A stretch of 21,635 bases of DNA, from NCBI GenBank assembly GCA_035399245.1, contig DAOPIR010000023.1, forward strand, positions 1 to 21,635, given 5' to 3'. The DNA is from CAXXOK01 sp035399245. Its GTDB lineage: Bacteria; Bacillota; Clostridia; Christensenellales; Aristaeellaceae. The position numbers and the translations under genes were made by a program. Position 1 is the stretch's first letter. Every line of letters starts with the position of its first letter. Below are positions 7,233-16,010 of the stretch, one piece after another. The notes below the pieces were generated by a model. That model ran no database searches, was not told where the DNA came from, and was given only the letters and a program-made list of their open reading frames with translations.

Positions 7233-9572
7233 TTCGTTTCCTCCGCTAAGTATCGATAGGTTCGATATCCGTTTTTTGTCGGCACAATGGTAATTTCGCC
7301 TGCTTCATCGCTGCGCAGTACCAGTACATCCTGCTGGCGCAGCCGTTCCAGCGTGGCCAGCGAAGACGATGCCGCGCTGCTTCGCAAAGAAATCAGCGCC
7401 AGCGTTGGTGAAACCNNNNNNNNNNCCATGATGTCCAACCTTTAGCACATCCGCCGATACCGCGGCATAATTTTCATACAGGCTGCCGTTATCCCCCATG
7501 CTGAGGATGCGCACATTGCCCAGTGTAATCAGCATTGCCAGGGAGCGGTCGTTTGCGTCGATTCCGTACCGCGTACACCCTTGCTGCGGCCAAAGCACAT
7601 CGATGGTAGTTTCGGGATACTGCAGCGTATCTCCTGCCGCAAGGCAAGTGATCGGTACGCCTGCATCCTCCAACAGCTGCACGATGGAAAGCGATTCTTC
7701 CCCGTATCCGTGCTTTTCATAATCTATCGGCAGGTAGGCCCGATCAATCTGAATTCCCGCCTCCAATATTGCCGCTACCCCGCCCGCATGATCGATGTGC
7801 AGATGCGTCAGGATCAGCGCGTTCAGATCACGGTTTTCCGCCAGCAGCCGATTGATCATCGTAGTACCGGTGCTTCCCGTGTCAATGCCGATGGTGGTAT
7901 TCCCGTCGATGATCAGCGCCGAATCCGCACTGCCAACGGAGAACTGGTAATACCGAAGCGCCGGCGGCCGCTGCGCATACGATCCCGCTGCCGCGATCAC
8001 AATCATGATACCAAGGGTGATCAGCCGCTTGCGCAGGGGCGCGCGCACAAAATGTGAAACCGTAAACATGCTGAGGAAGACCGCCAGATACACCCAAACG
8101 TTCGGCTGTGCTACACGGATTGCCGCCCACGGGAAGTTGCTTGACGTATGCACCAGCCACAGCACAAATCTGCTGCCCCATCCCGCTATCGCTCCCAGCA
8201 CAATGCCAAGCGGTTCACCGATCCACGGTATCCATAGCGTTAGTGCCGTTACGGCATACAGCGGCACCAACAGGCTGACAATGGGGACAATAACCAGGTT
8301 AAACACAAAGCCGCACAGATAGATATGATGATAATAACTTGCAACCGGCAGCAGCACGCCCAGCTGTGCCGAGGAGCAAACCGCCAGGGATTGCTTTGGT
8401 TTGAAAAAGCGGATGATCCGCATAAGCAAGGTATTTCTCTCACGCTTTTCTGCTTTATTGGAGGGAAAGACACGATTAAGTCCCTGCATCAAACGCGGAT
8501 AGAGTAGCGCAATGCCGCCAATGGCGGCAAACGACATGGCAAAGCCCGCTGAAAACAATTGCAGCGGATTGATAGCCAATACGATCACCACTGCTGTCGA
8601 TATGATAGTGATCGGATTGGCTTTTCGTCCGAATGCCTTTGCCATTACGTACAAAAGCACCATCACCGCCGCGCGCATCGACGCAACGGCAAAGCCCGTA
8701 ATCCCGCAATACAGCAGCAAGAAAAGCGCAACCACAGGAACTTGCCATTTTTTCCGCAGGCGCAGCCGTTCCAAAAGCCAAAGCAGCGCCATCGAAAGTA
8801 CCCCGACATGCAGTCCCGAAACCGCCATAACATGCGCCACACCCGCCTGTTGAAACGCCTGCGCGTCGTCTTCGGCCAGCGCGTCGCGGTACCCCAGCAG
8901 CATCGCAACCGCTAAATCCGCCTGCGCTCCCATCACAGTTTGCAATCGTTCATGGCAGCCTTCGGCAATCCGCTGGGCATAATCCGCCCAACGTGTTTGA
9001 TCGGATAGGATTACAAGATCGTCAATACTCGATATTTTGTAATATATGCCGTGCTGGTGCATCCACATCGTGAAATCAAAGTCGAACTCGTTTTCCTTGG
9101 GATACGGCGCCCATACCTTGCCGCCGCACTGTATGCGCATCCCGTCTGTAAGCGTAACAAGATCCGTATCATCGCCAACATAGATCGTGGCGTACGCCTT
9201 GCCCTGCTGTGCCTCACCGTCCAGCGTAATGTCAGTTAGGATAAAGCTGATATTGCCCGCGCTGTTGAGCTTTGAACTGCCGTACACGGTTGCGATGATG
9301 GTATCGTACGCTCCTTGCGCCGGCATGGACGGATACAGCCAATGCTGTGTCCAAAACAGCGCCAGCATCAGCGCAATCGGCAGGCAGGCAATGCGCAGCG
9401 GCAGCCGCAATGTACGCAGGGCAACCACCAGCAGCACCGCCAGCGGCACAAGCCATAGCGGCCAAAGACCTGTGGAAACTTTTGAAGCCAGCCATACGCC
9501 CACGATAAAAAAGCCTGCAAGCGCAGGCAAAAACAGGTTACGTTCGATTTTGGGAAGCATATCGCGCGTCAT
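7229..9572 (-). CDS. comEC: ComEC/Rec2 DNA-uptake channel (interrupted by an assembly gap)
   Basis: ComEC forms the inner-membrane channel that brings single-stranded DNA into competent cells. The N-terminal part has several membrane helices and a DUF4131-like domain; the competence domain carries the hallmark MAVSGLHVG and the helix-rich ITGFAVASMRAAVMV region; the C-terminal metallo-beta-lactamase-like domain shows LTHLHIDHAGG and VLKVGHH. Ten N (7416-7425) follow GHH. The sequence after the gap continues in another frame as VSPTLALISL...LATLERLRQQDVLVLRSDE, the expected ComEC ending, down to the stop at 7229-7231. The frame change is therefore best explained by a wrongly sized gap, not a broken gene. 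The ATG at 9572 overlaps the ispF stop as ATGA; an in-frame TTG at 9593 is less likely. Whether the cell is naturally competent cannot be told. Confidence 0.9.
7416..7425. other. Assembly gap (ten N) inside comEC
   Basis: Ten unknown bases separate two reading frames of comEC. Typical ComEC proteins have about 10-15 residues between GHH and the VSP strand (a Gly-Ser-rich loop followed by a Phe-Leu segment), so the true missing length is probably larger than ten bases and not equal to it modulo three. Confidence 0.98.
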
Positions 9573-10048
9573 TGTATGCTTTCCAGCAAGCACACGGCAT
9601 GTGCCGATATTCCCTTTTCTTCGCCTTCAAAGCCCAAATGCTCGGTAGTCGTCGCTTTCACGCTGACACAATCCACGGCAAGCCCGAGATGCTCCGCCAG
9701 CACAGCGCGCATGGTATCGACATACGGCCGCAGCTTGGGTCGCTGCGCCGCAATGGTGATATCTATATTCACAGGCTTGAAACCTGTATCGGCAACCTGT
9801 CGCATAACCTCATCCAAAAGGATCATAGAAGAAATACCCTTATACTGCACGTCGGTATCGGGAAACAGCTTTCCGATATCCCCCAGTGCAACGGCGCCCA
9901 GCAGTGCATCCATCAGCGCATGCGTGGCGACATCCGCGTCGCTGTATCCGAGCAGACCCTTTTCGTGGGGTACATGCACACCGCAAAGGACCAAGGCCCG
10001 TCCTTCTGCCAGCGAATGCACATCCAGTCCATAGCCGATTCGCATCAT
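9569..10048 (-). CDS. ispF: 2-C-methyl-D-erythritol 2,4-cyclodiphosphate synthase
   Basis: A 159-residue IspF, the fifth enzyme of the MEP isoprenoid pathway, which cyclises CDP-methylerythritol phosphate with loss of CMP. The zinc ligands Asp9 and His11 lie in GYGLDVHSL, with the third His in the signature THALMDALLGA; the C-terminal family motif TTTEHLGFEGEEKGI is intact. The first of two adjacent ATG codons (10048) is used, ten bases after a GGAGG; it overlaps the ispD stop. Coupled to ispD upstream and comEC downstream by four-base overlaps. Confidence 0.96.
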   Translation of the reverse strand: MMRIGYGLDVHSLAEGRALVLCGVHVPHEKGLLGYSDADVATHALMDALLGAVALGDIGKLFPDTDVQYKGISSMILLDEVMRQVADTGFKPVNIDITIAAQRPKLRPYVDTMRAVLAEHLGLAVDCVSVKATTTEHLGFEGEEKGISAHAVCLLESIQ

Positions 10049-10731
10049 GATTCCATATCCTCCAATATTGCCCCGGCAAGCAGCACATCAAAGGTCGTTG
10101 TCAGCTTGATGTTGCGAAGGTCGCCCTCCGACAGATACACCGGCATCCCCGCGTGTTCCAGCAGGGACGCGTCATCCGTGCCGATATACCCGTCCGCATC
10201 CGCGATGGCATGCGCTTTTTTTATATCAGCCACACGGAACGCCTGCGGCGTTTGCATGGCGCGCAGCGCACTGCGGTCCAGCGTTTCGGCAATGCTGTCG
10301 TCCGCATGCACACGCTTGATGGTATCGCTCACGGCAATCGAGGCCACACCGGAACCATGCTCCGCAGTGGACTGCAGCGCCCGTTTGATAACTTCAACCG
10401 TCACAAATGCTCGCGCGCCATCATGAATCAGTACGATTTCGGCATCCTCCGGCAGGGCTTTCAGGCCGTTGGCAACCGATGCCTGCCGCGTGTCCCCGCC
10501 GGCTACGATGGCTGTAACAAACCGCGCAAGCCCAAACTGGCTTATGAACGTCTGCATATATTCCACTTCATCAAGCTGCGCCACGATCACAGCACCGGCG
10601 CAGATGCCCGTGAACGGCACCGTGGCGCGCACAATGGCGGGGATGCCGCGGATGGGCATGAATACCTTATTGGTATCTCCGCCCATCCGTGTACCGCTGC
10701 CGCCGCCCAGAATCAACGCATACGCTTTCAT
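10045..10731 (-). CDS. ispD: 2-C-methyl-D-erythritol 4-phosphate cytidylyltransferase
   Basis: A 228-residue IspD, the third MEP-pathway enzyme, which transfers CMP from CTP to methylerythritol 4-phosphate. The nucleotide-binding motif GGGSGTRMGGDTNKVFMPI is at residues 9-27; GGDTRQASVANGL and the metal-site segment HDGARAF follow; the C-terminal TDDASLLE and NIKLTTTFD motifs are typical. The start ATG overlaps the rqcP stop by one base (TGATG) and has GGAG eight bases upstream. Adjacent ispD-ispF is a common arrangement. Confidence 0.95.
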   Translation of the reverse strand: MKAYALILGGGSGTRMGGDTNKVFMPIRGIPAIVRATVPFTGICAGAVIVAQLDEVEYMQTFISQFGLARFVTAIVAGGDTRQASVANGLKALPEDAEIVLIHDGARAFVTVEVIKRALQSTAEHGSGVASIAVSDTIKRVHADDSIAETLDRSALRAMQTPQAFRVADIKKAHAIADADGYIGTDDASLLEHAGMPVYLSEGDLRNIKLTTTFDVLLAGAILEDMES

Positions 10732-11003
10732 CAGCCGCGCTCCGCCTTTACCGCGTCGTCCTCTTCCAGTACCTCATACAGGTCTGCGGCGCCTTCTTTG
10801 CGCACGGTTTCCCTGACATCCAGTATTTTATATTTGCCAATCCGGTTTCCAAAGCGAATCTCAAGCGTATCGCCGGGCTTGACATCCGCGCCGGGCTTGG
10901 CGGTGCGCCCATTCAGGCTCACGCGTCCGCCGGAGCAGGCATCGTTGGCAACCGTACGCCGCTTGATAATCCGCGACACTTTAAGAAATTTATCCAGTCT
11001 CAC
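10731..11003 (-). CDS. rqcP: RqcP (YabO) S4-domain ribosome quality-control factor
   Basis: A 90-residue S4 RNA-binding protein. The opening MRLDKFLKVSRIIKRRTVA and the GGRVSLNGRTAKPGADVKPGDTL segment match YabO/RqcP of Bacillota very closely, and residues 50-85 keep the family's short C-terminal extension. RqcP works with RqcH on stalled 50S subunits to add alanine tails to incomplete peptides. The start is GTG at 11003, with a purine-rich GGAATGAG stretch upstream inside the pepV end. It lies five bases after pepV and overlaps ispD. In many Bacillota the gene sits beside mazG or divIC instead, so its neighbourhood here is different. Confidence 0.9.
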   Translation of the reverse strand: MRLDKFLKVSRIIKRRTVANDACSGGRVSLNGRTAKPGADVKPGDTLEIRFGNRIGKYKILDVRETVRKEGAADLYEVLEEDDAVKAERG

Positions 11004-11008
11004 TTATC

Positions 11009-12388
11009 TCATTCCGTTTCTTGTTCCCCGGCCAGCAGCAGAATGGCGCGGGCCATAATTTTAATATTCTGCATTAGGGTATCGATCATCATGTATTCGT
11101 TTGCCTGATGCGCCGTGTCCTCTTCCTCGGGGAAGGTAGCGCCGAAGGCTACGCCTTCCTGCAGGCAGCGCGCATAGGTTCCGCCGCCAATTGCCACACA
11201 CTCGCCGGGACGGCCCGTTTGGGTGTGGTAGGCATCGAGCAGCGCGTTTACCAGCTCGCTTTTGGGGGATACGTGATGCGGCTTGCTGAAGCTGATCGTT
11301 TCCACTTCCAGCAATCCGTTCAGTGTGGATTCAATGATCGCGATCACCTGTTTTCCGTCGCACAACAGCGGATAGCGGATATCCAACTCGGCATACATGC
11401 CGGTTTCATCATAGCGCAGAATGCCGAGGTTACACGTCAGCGCACCGCTGGTTTGATCCGAACAGGCCACACCGAGGCTGTCACCGTCGTACTCTACGCC
11501 CACGGTATCCGCCAGCGTTTTCAGCGGTCCTTGCACGCCCAGCGCACGCAGCATCAGCAGCAGCTCGCCAATCGCGTTGCGTGCCTTTTCCGGCATCGAG
11601 GCATGGCCCGCGATACCCTTAGCCGACAGCTTGATGCCGTCCTCCGCCATGCTTGCTTCCACCGCTACAGCCATTTGCTTGGCCAGGCGGTTGATATGAT
11701 TGCACAGCGTTTCGTCGCCCTCGATAATTGCCGATGCCGCGCCGGGAATCACGTTATGCCGCTGCCCCACGGCGATTTTCTTGACCGTAAGGCCCTGCGC
11801 GGCAGCCGGCGCGGTAAGCTTCAGGCCGACCATACCTTTTTCGGTATTGATAACAGGGTAGGACGCATCAGGGCTGAAGCCTTCCCTGGGCAAATCAAAG
11901 TGCTCCTTATAATAGGCGATATCCCCCATGCCGCTTTCCTCGTCGCAGCCGAGGATAAGCCGCACCTCCCGCTTGAGCGGGATGCCGGACTCCTTCACGG
12001 CTTTCATGGCAAACAGTGCCGCAACGCCGGGGCCTTTATCGTCCGATGCGCCGCGGGCAATGAAGCGGTCGCCATCCACAATACCCGTGAACGGGTCTAC
12101 CGTCCAGCCGTCACCGACGGGCACAACATCCAGATGTGCCAGGATCGCCAGCGGATTTACATCCAGCTTTCCCATGCGGATATCGCCCGCATAGCCATCC
12201 AGATTACGGGTGGTAAAGCCCATGGCCTGACCGTCGGCCAGCGCGGCATCCAACGCACGCTTTACCTCGGCGCCAAACGGCGCGCCCTGCGCCGCTTCGC
12301 CTCTCAGACTGGGTATGGATACCCAACGCTGCAGGGTTTTAATAAAGTCCTGTTTATGTTCGTCGATGTATTGGCTGATTTGTTGCAT
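11009..12388 (-). CDS. pepV: PepV-type M20 dipeptidase
   Basis: A 459-residue M20 metallopeptidase of the PepV group, which hydrolyses dipeptides in the cytoplasm. Zinc-site motifs are AHLDVVPVG (His85, Asp87), ARGASDDKGP (Asp117) and CDEESGMGD (Glu150/Glu151), and a late His occurs in EEEDTAHQANEY. Length and the inserted lid domain fit PepV rather than the shorter PepT/ArgE types. The ATG at 12388 is chosen over the ATG at 12400 because GGAGG (12394-12398) lies five bases before it, whereas the upstream ATG has no site. The patB stop lies 12 bases upstream of the chosen start. Confidence 0.9.
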   Translation of the reverse strand: MQQISQYIDEHKQDFIKTLQRWVSIPSLRGEAAQGAPFGAEVKRALDAALADGQAMGFTTRNLDGYAGDIRMGKLDVNPLAILAHLDVVPVGDGWTVDPFTGIVDGDRFIARGASDDKGPGVAALFAMKAVKESGIPLKREVRLILGCDEESGMGDIAYYKEHFDLPREGFSPDASYPVINTEKGMVGLKLTAPAAAQGLTVKKIAVGQRHNVIPGAASAIIEGDETLCNHINRLAKQMAVAVEASMAEDGIKLSAKGIAGHASMPEKARNAIGELLLMLRALGVQGPLKTLADTVGVEYDGDSLGVACSDQTSGALTCNLGILRYDETGMYAELDIRYPLLCDGKQVIAIIESTLNGLLEVETISFSKPHHVSPKSELVNALLDAYHTQTGRPGECVAIGGGTYARCLQEGVAFGATFPEEEDTAHQANEYMMIDTLMQNIKIMARAILLLAGEQETE

Positions 12389-12393
12389 AGTAT

Positions 12394-12398
12394 CCTCC
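12394..12398 (-). promoter_or_regulatory. Shine-Dalgarno site deciding the pepV start
   Basis: GGAGG on the minus strand lies five bases before the ATG at 12388 and overlaps the earlier in-frame ATG at 12400, which would therefore hide it; this favours 12388 as the translation start. Confidence 0.75.
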
Positions 12399-12399
12399 A

Positions 12400-13590
12400 T
12401 TATTTCGGCAGGTTTTCTTTAACCGCCTTTTCTAACAGCTCCAGCGCCTTGCGGGTTTGACAATGCGGGCAGGCGAAGTTGATCCGCAAAAATCCATCCC
12501 CAAGCTCCTTATCAAAAAACTGTCCGTCCGTAAACGCAACGCCCTGCCGATGGGTGGCGTCCATCAGCTCTGCGGACGTTAAACCGTAAGCGCGCAAATC
12601 CATCCAGCCCATATAGGTTGCTTCGATCGGTGACAGGATCGCCTCGGGCAGCCGTTTGGCAAGCTCCTCTTTGACAATGGTACGGGCTTCATCCAGATAG
12701 GCAAGCAACCCGCGCAGCCAGTCGTCGCCATAGCGATAGGCGGCCTCGGTGGCTTCCAGCCCGAAAATATTGCCGCTGACCGCGCCGACATTCGCAGTAT
12801 ACTCTGTCATTTGATCCTTTAGCGCCTGGTTGCGCGTAAGCAGCACCGACTGCTGCAGCCCCGCAATGTTGAAGGTTTTGGTCGCGCTGTTCAACACCAC
12901 GATCTTAGCATCTTTGGCCTGATCAATCAACAGCATGGATGTAAACGCGTCCCTGTCATACACAAAACCCGCATGAATTTCATCCACAACCACTGTTGTG
13001 CCGTACCGCTTGCAAAGCGTATACATTTGCTCCAGCTCCGCTCTGCTCCATACACGGCCGACAGGATTATGCGGATTACAGAGGATCATCAGCTTGGTTC
13101 CGGATTTCAGCTGCTCTTCCATCTGTGCAAAATTCATGCTATAGCGGCCCTGCGCATCCCTAAGCAGCGAATTGCGCGCTATCTTGCGCCCGTTTTTCAG
13201 TATCGAATACGAAAACGGACCGTACACCGGCGGTTGGATCAGCACCGTGTCGCCGGGCTTTGTAAACACATGCACAGCCGCCTTCAGCCCCGTTACCACA
13301 CATGGCATGATAGCCTGCTCGTCCTTTGTGAGCGAAAGGCCAAACTGCCGGTGCATAAATCCCAGCATCGCCTCTACGGAGCTATCGGTCTGATAGGTAT
13401 AGCCATAGACCGGATGGGATGCACGGCGTACCAGCGCATCGGATATTTCCTGTACGCATGGAAAATCCATATCCGCCACCCACATCGGCAGCAGTTCTTT
13501 CCCTTCTCGCTGTTTTATCCCATCCCATTTTTCACAGGCGGTGCAGCAGCGGTTAACGCTTTGGTCAAAAAATGCGGTGTCGTACTTCAT
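12400..13590 (-). CDS. patB: PatB/MalY-type PLP aminotransferase (cystathionine beta-lyase)
   Basis: A 396-residue fold-type I PLP enzyme of the MalY/PatB group; characterised members split cystathionine or cysteine conjugates to pyruvate, ammonia and a thiol. Family features are LLPMWVADMDFP (34-45), the CNPHNPVGRVW loop (171-181), DEIHAGFVY (203-211, PLP-ring Asp203) and the Schiff-base lysine Lys238 in SATKTFNIAGLQ. The ATG at 13590 has only a weak AAGAG site. It is 36 bases after the methyltransferase gene, the widest junction in this operon, so an extra promoter there is possible though none was recognised. Beta-lyase activity against transamination cannot be settled from sequence. Confidence 0.88.
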   Translation of the reverse strand: MKYDTAFFDQSVNRCCTACEKWDGIKQREGKELLPMWVADMDFPCVQEISDALVRRASHPVYGYTYQTDSSVEAMLGFMHRQFGLSLTKDEQAIMPCVVTGLKAAVHVFTKPGDTVLIQPPVYGPFSYSILKNGRKIARNSLLRDAQGRYSMNFAQMEEQLKSGTKLMILCNPHNPVGRVWSRAELEQMYTLCKRYGTTVVVDEIHAGFVYDRDAFTSMLLIDQAKDAKIVVLNSATKTFNIAGLQQSVLLTRNQALKDQMTEYTANVGAVSGNIFGLEATEAAYRYGDDWLRGLLAYLDEARTIVKEELAKRLPEAILSPIEATYMGWMDLRAYGLTSAELMDATHRQGVAFTDGQFFDKELGDGFLRINFACPHCQTRKALELLEKAVKENLPK

Positions 13591-13626
13591 GGATTTCGTC
13601 TCTTTTCATTAAATTAATCTCATTGG

Positions 13627-14223
13627 TCAGTTTTTTACACAGCGGATGACCCAATACCCGCCCTTTTTAGCGATAACATCCACCGTTTGAAACAGGGACT
13701 GCAGCGCGGCAACCGCTGACGGTGCGCCCTGCTGCTTGCGGATCACCAACATCAGTACGCCGTTTTCCCGCAGTGCGCCTGCCGCATCGGAGAACATGGC
13801 GTATATCACTTGTTTGCCCGCGCGGATCGGCGGATTTGTCACAACAAAATCGAACCGTTTCCCGGTCAGCGCCGCAAAGCCGTTGCTTTGCACAACCTCA
13901 GCAGTTACTCCGTTTGCCGCGGCGTTATCCTTTGCCAGCGCCAGCGCGCGGGTATTGATATCGGCCATCGTCAATCTGCACTCCGGATTGCACTTTTGCA
14001 GGCTGATACCCAGCACTCCATAACCGCAGCCCATATCCAGCACATCGCCGGTGATGGTTTCCGGCATAGCGCTCAGCAGCGCCCGTGAACCACGGTCAAT
14101 TTCCGTACGCGAAAAAACACCGCTGTCGGTTTGAAAGGTAAAGGTATGGCCTCTGTATTCATGTTGAACCTGCATCGGTTTGTGTGCGCTTTCCGGTTTT
14201 TCGGTGAAATAATGATCAGTCAT
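13627..14223 (-). CDS. RsmC/YbxB-type class I methyltransferase
   Basis: A 198-residue SAM-dependent methyltransferase of the small-domain RsmC (MTS) family, like YbxB of Bacillus, expected to methylate rRNA guanine. After an N-terminal FTFQTDSGVFSRTEID segment come SAM motif I VLDMGCGYGVLG (61-72), MADIN (86-90) and the catalytic-site NPP in VVTNPPIRAG (127-136). Its length is that of the single-domain family rather than the longer double-domain RsmC. The ATG at 14223 overlaps the upstream pseudouridine-synthase gene by eight bases and has GGAG nine bases upstream; a longer reading with ATG at 14238 lacks a ribosome site. Confidence 0.88.
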   Translation of the reverse strand: MTDHYFTEKPESAHKPMQVQHEYRGHTFTFQTDSGVFSRTEIDRGSRALLSAMPETITGDVLDMGCGYGVLGISLQKCNPECRLTMADINTRALALAKDNAAANGVTAEVVQSNGFAALTGKRFDFVVTNPPIRAGKQVIYAMFSDAAGALRENGVLMLVIRKQQGAPSAVAALQSLFQTVDVIAKKGGYWVIRCVKN

Positions 14224-14959
14224 CGTGTCTTTCTCCATCCAGTTGAACCGCCGCATACAGCGCGTCAATTTCCTGCTGCCGCAGTATACGGATGCCGCCG
14301 CAGGGAATATCCAGCCGCAGCGGGCCGAAGCTTTGCCGGTGCAGCGCCGTAACCTGCAGATCGCGCGCACCGAACATGCGCTTAACCTGATGATATTTTC
14401 CCTCCCGCAGCCGAACAATCGCCGTGCTTTGGGCCCGATCTGCGCTTACAATGCTCAATTCTGCCGGCTTTGCCGTAAAATCCTTGAGTGCAATCCCTTC
14501 CGCAAAGGCGTTAATATCCGCATCTGTCAGCATACCGTCGACCGTTACCCGATACTCTTTCCAAACATGATGCTTTGGGGAAAGCAGACGATGCGCCAGC
14601 ATACCGTCGTTGGTAAAAAGCAAGAGACCGGTGGTGTCCTTATCCAGCCTGCCAACAGGCATTACGCCCCTTGCACGCATAGCATTTGGCACAAGACGCA
14701 TCACGGTTTCCGCAGCATTGTCCCGTGCGGCGGTAACGACGCCAGCTGGTTTATGAAGCATCATATACTGATACGGATGATCCGTGATCCTCTTGCCCTG
14801 AAAGCATACCGCGTTTCTCTCCGGATCGGCTTTGTAAGCAGGCGAGGCAATCGCTGTACCATCCACGCTTACAAAACCCGCGCGAATGAGCTTTGCCGCC
14901 TCGCTGCGTGACCGTTCTCCGGATTGTGAAAGCAGTTTATCCAGACGCATAAGTGCCAT
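14216..14959 (-). CDS. rsuA: RsuA-type 16S rRNA pseudouridine synthase
   Basis: A 247-residue pseudouridine synthase with an N-terminal S4 domain (about 4-45: LMRLDKLLSQSGERSR) and the catalytic RsuA/RluB/E/F domain. The catalytic aspartate is Asp106 in VGRLDKDTTGLLL, with MLHKPAGVVTA at 67-77 and the REGKYHQVKRMFGA motif further on. RsuA makes pseudouridine 516 of 16S rRNA; the lack of a long C-terminal tail and the KYHQVKRM form favour RsuA over RluB. The gene begins seven bases after the membrane-protein gene, with a weak ribosome site, and overlaps the next methyltransferase by eight bases. Exact site specificity is inferred. Confidence 0.9.
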   Translation of the reverse strand: MALMRLDKLLSQSGERSRSEAAKLIRAGFVSVDGTAIASPAYKADPERNAVCFQGKRITDHPYQYMMLHKPAGVVTAARDNAAETVMRLVPNAMRARGVMPVGRLDKDTTGLLLFTNDGMLAHRLLSPKHHVWKEYRVTVDGMLTDADINAFAEGIALKDFTAKPAELSIVSADRAQSTAIVRLREGKYHQVKRMFGARDLQVTALHRQSFGPLRLDIPCGGIRILRQQEIDALYAAVQLDGERHDD

Positions 14960-14966
14960 AATCCGC

Positions 14967-16010
14967 TTACGATTTCTTTTTTAGCGACGCGGCCGGCTTA
15001 TCCTCATACAGCACAGGCATGGGCTCCTGCTCTATGCTGCCGGCCTGTGCGGCCTCCGCCGCGTACAACTGGCGGCGCATCCGTGCGGTAGCAAAGTGCC
15101 CCGTCAGGATTCTGCGCAGCGGCACAAACGGCAGGTAGCATACAAAGAACACAAATGCCAGCTTTCCGTACGGGATAAGGATCTCGGGTACCGTGCCCGC
15201 GGTAAGCGCGGTCGCAATCTGCATGGCAATATCCTCGGTCGCCTGTTTTGGCTGTATCAGCTGGTACAGCACAATCAGCGCGGGCGCAAGCAGCGCCAGG
15301 TTGATCAGCGCGATGCCAAGCTGCTTCAGCCGTCGGCCGCGCAGGGAACGGCGCGCTTCGGCATGCGGGTTTTTATCCAGCTCCGTGGCCTCCGCCCAGA
15401 TATAGCGGTAAGCGCTGGTACGGACAATGCCCCAGATGATCAGCAGCACACAGAGTCCAAGCCCGATGAGGATCGCATAAATTCCTTCAGCAAAGCCGCC
15501 CGGCAGCGCATCCTTCGCCCCGCCGAAGAACTGCAGAAATCCGTTCCATACAGCTGTTGCCGATGTGCCGAAGTCCGCAATGTCCGAAATTAAATCCGTA
15601 AACGCGATGGTATGGATAAAGGTGTAGTACATAGTTGCGCAAGCCACGATCAGCGGGATCATCCATTTGATGATATGCACCGCATACAGCAGTCCCTCGG
15701 AAACCTTCTCCCCGTATAGGGAAAAGCTGAACGCCGTTTTCAGCGTGAACGGCATGTGATGATAACGGGCCGTTACCGCCTGGGCAAAGCTGAACCGAAG
15801 CGGCAGGAGAATGAATATCATCAGCAAAGGGCTAAGCAAAGCCAGATATTGCCATGGCGATCCTTTTTCAAAAACAAAAAGCGCCAGAAGCGGTGCCAAT
15901 GAGATAAAAAACAGCAGGCTGAGGATGAGCACCGATAGCAGCGTGTTAAGATAGAGCACCAACGGGCTTTGTACGCCCATACGATGAACGCCGCGTTGTT
16001 TGGTTTGCAT
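14967..16010 (-). CDS. Polytopic membrane protein of unknown function
   Basis: A 347-residue integral membrane protein with about six predicted helices (roughly residues 18-46, 54-75, 108-135, 174-197, 231-252 and 281-303) and a basic, then acidic, cytoplasmic-looking C-terminal tail ending in Lys-Lys-Lys-Ser. The loop after helix 4 (residues 198-228, Tyr-, Glu- and Arg-rich) faintly resembles that of DUF975-type proteins, but I would not assign it. The ATG at 16010 is selected because GGAGG (16019-16023) lies eight bases upstream; the frame stays open further upstream but that stretch overlaps the promoter. It is the first gene after the promoter at 16050-16078 and lies seven bases before rsuA. 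Confidence 0.8.
   Translation of the reverse strand: MQTKQRGVHRMGVQSPLVLYLNTLLSVLILSLLFFISLAPLLALFVFEKGSPWQYLALLSPLLMIFILLPLRFSFAQAVTARYHHMPFTLKTAFSFSLYGEKVSEGLLYAVHIIKWMIPLIVACATMYYTFIHTIAFTDLISDIADFGTSATAVWNGFLQFFGGAKDALPGGFAEGIYAILIGLGLCVLLIIWGIVRTSAYRYIWAEATELDKNPHAEARRSLRGRRLKQLGIALINLALLAPALIVLYQLIQPKQATEDIAMQIATALTAGTVPEILIPYGKLAFVFFVCYLPFVPLRRILTGHFATARMRRQLYAAEAAQAGSIEQEPMPVLYEDKPAASLKKKS

Noticed and set aside
7229..7438. A separate small gene beginning in the N-run
   Set aside because: Its translation is the conserved C-terminal end of ComEC; the apparent start depends on unknown bases.
9572..11058. Long plus-strand open frames opposite ispF, ispD and rqcP
   Set aside because: They lie against three clearly conserved minus-strand genes, and their translations are Arg/His-rich without domain signs.
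11108..12460. A 450-codon open frame on the plus strand opposite pepV
   Set aside because: pepV on the minus strand has intact M20 motifs throughout; the antisense frame has no recognisable protein features and arises from GC-rich codon structure.
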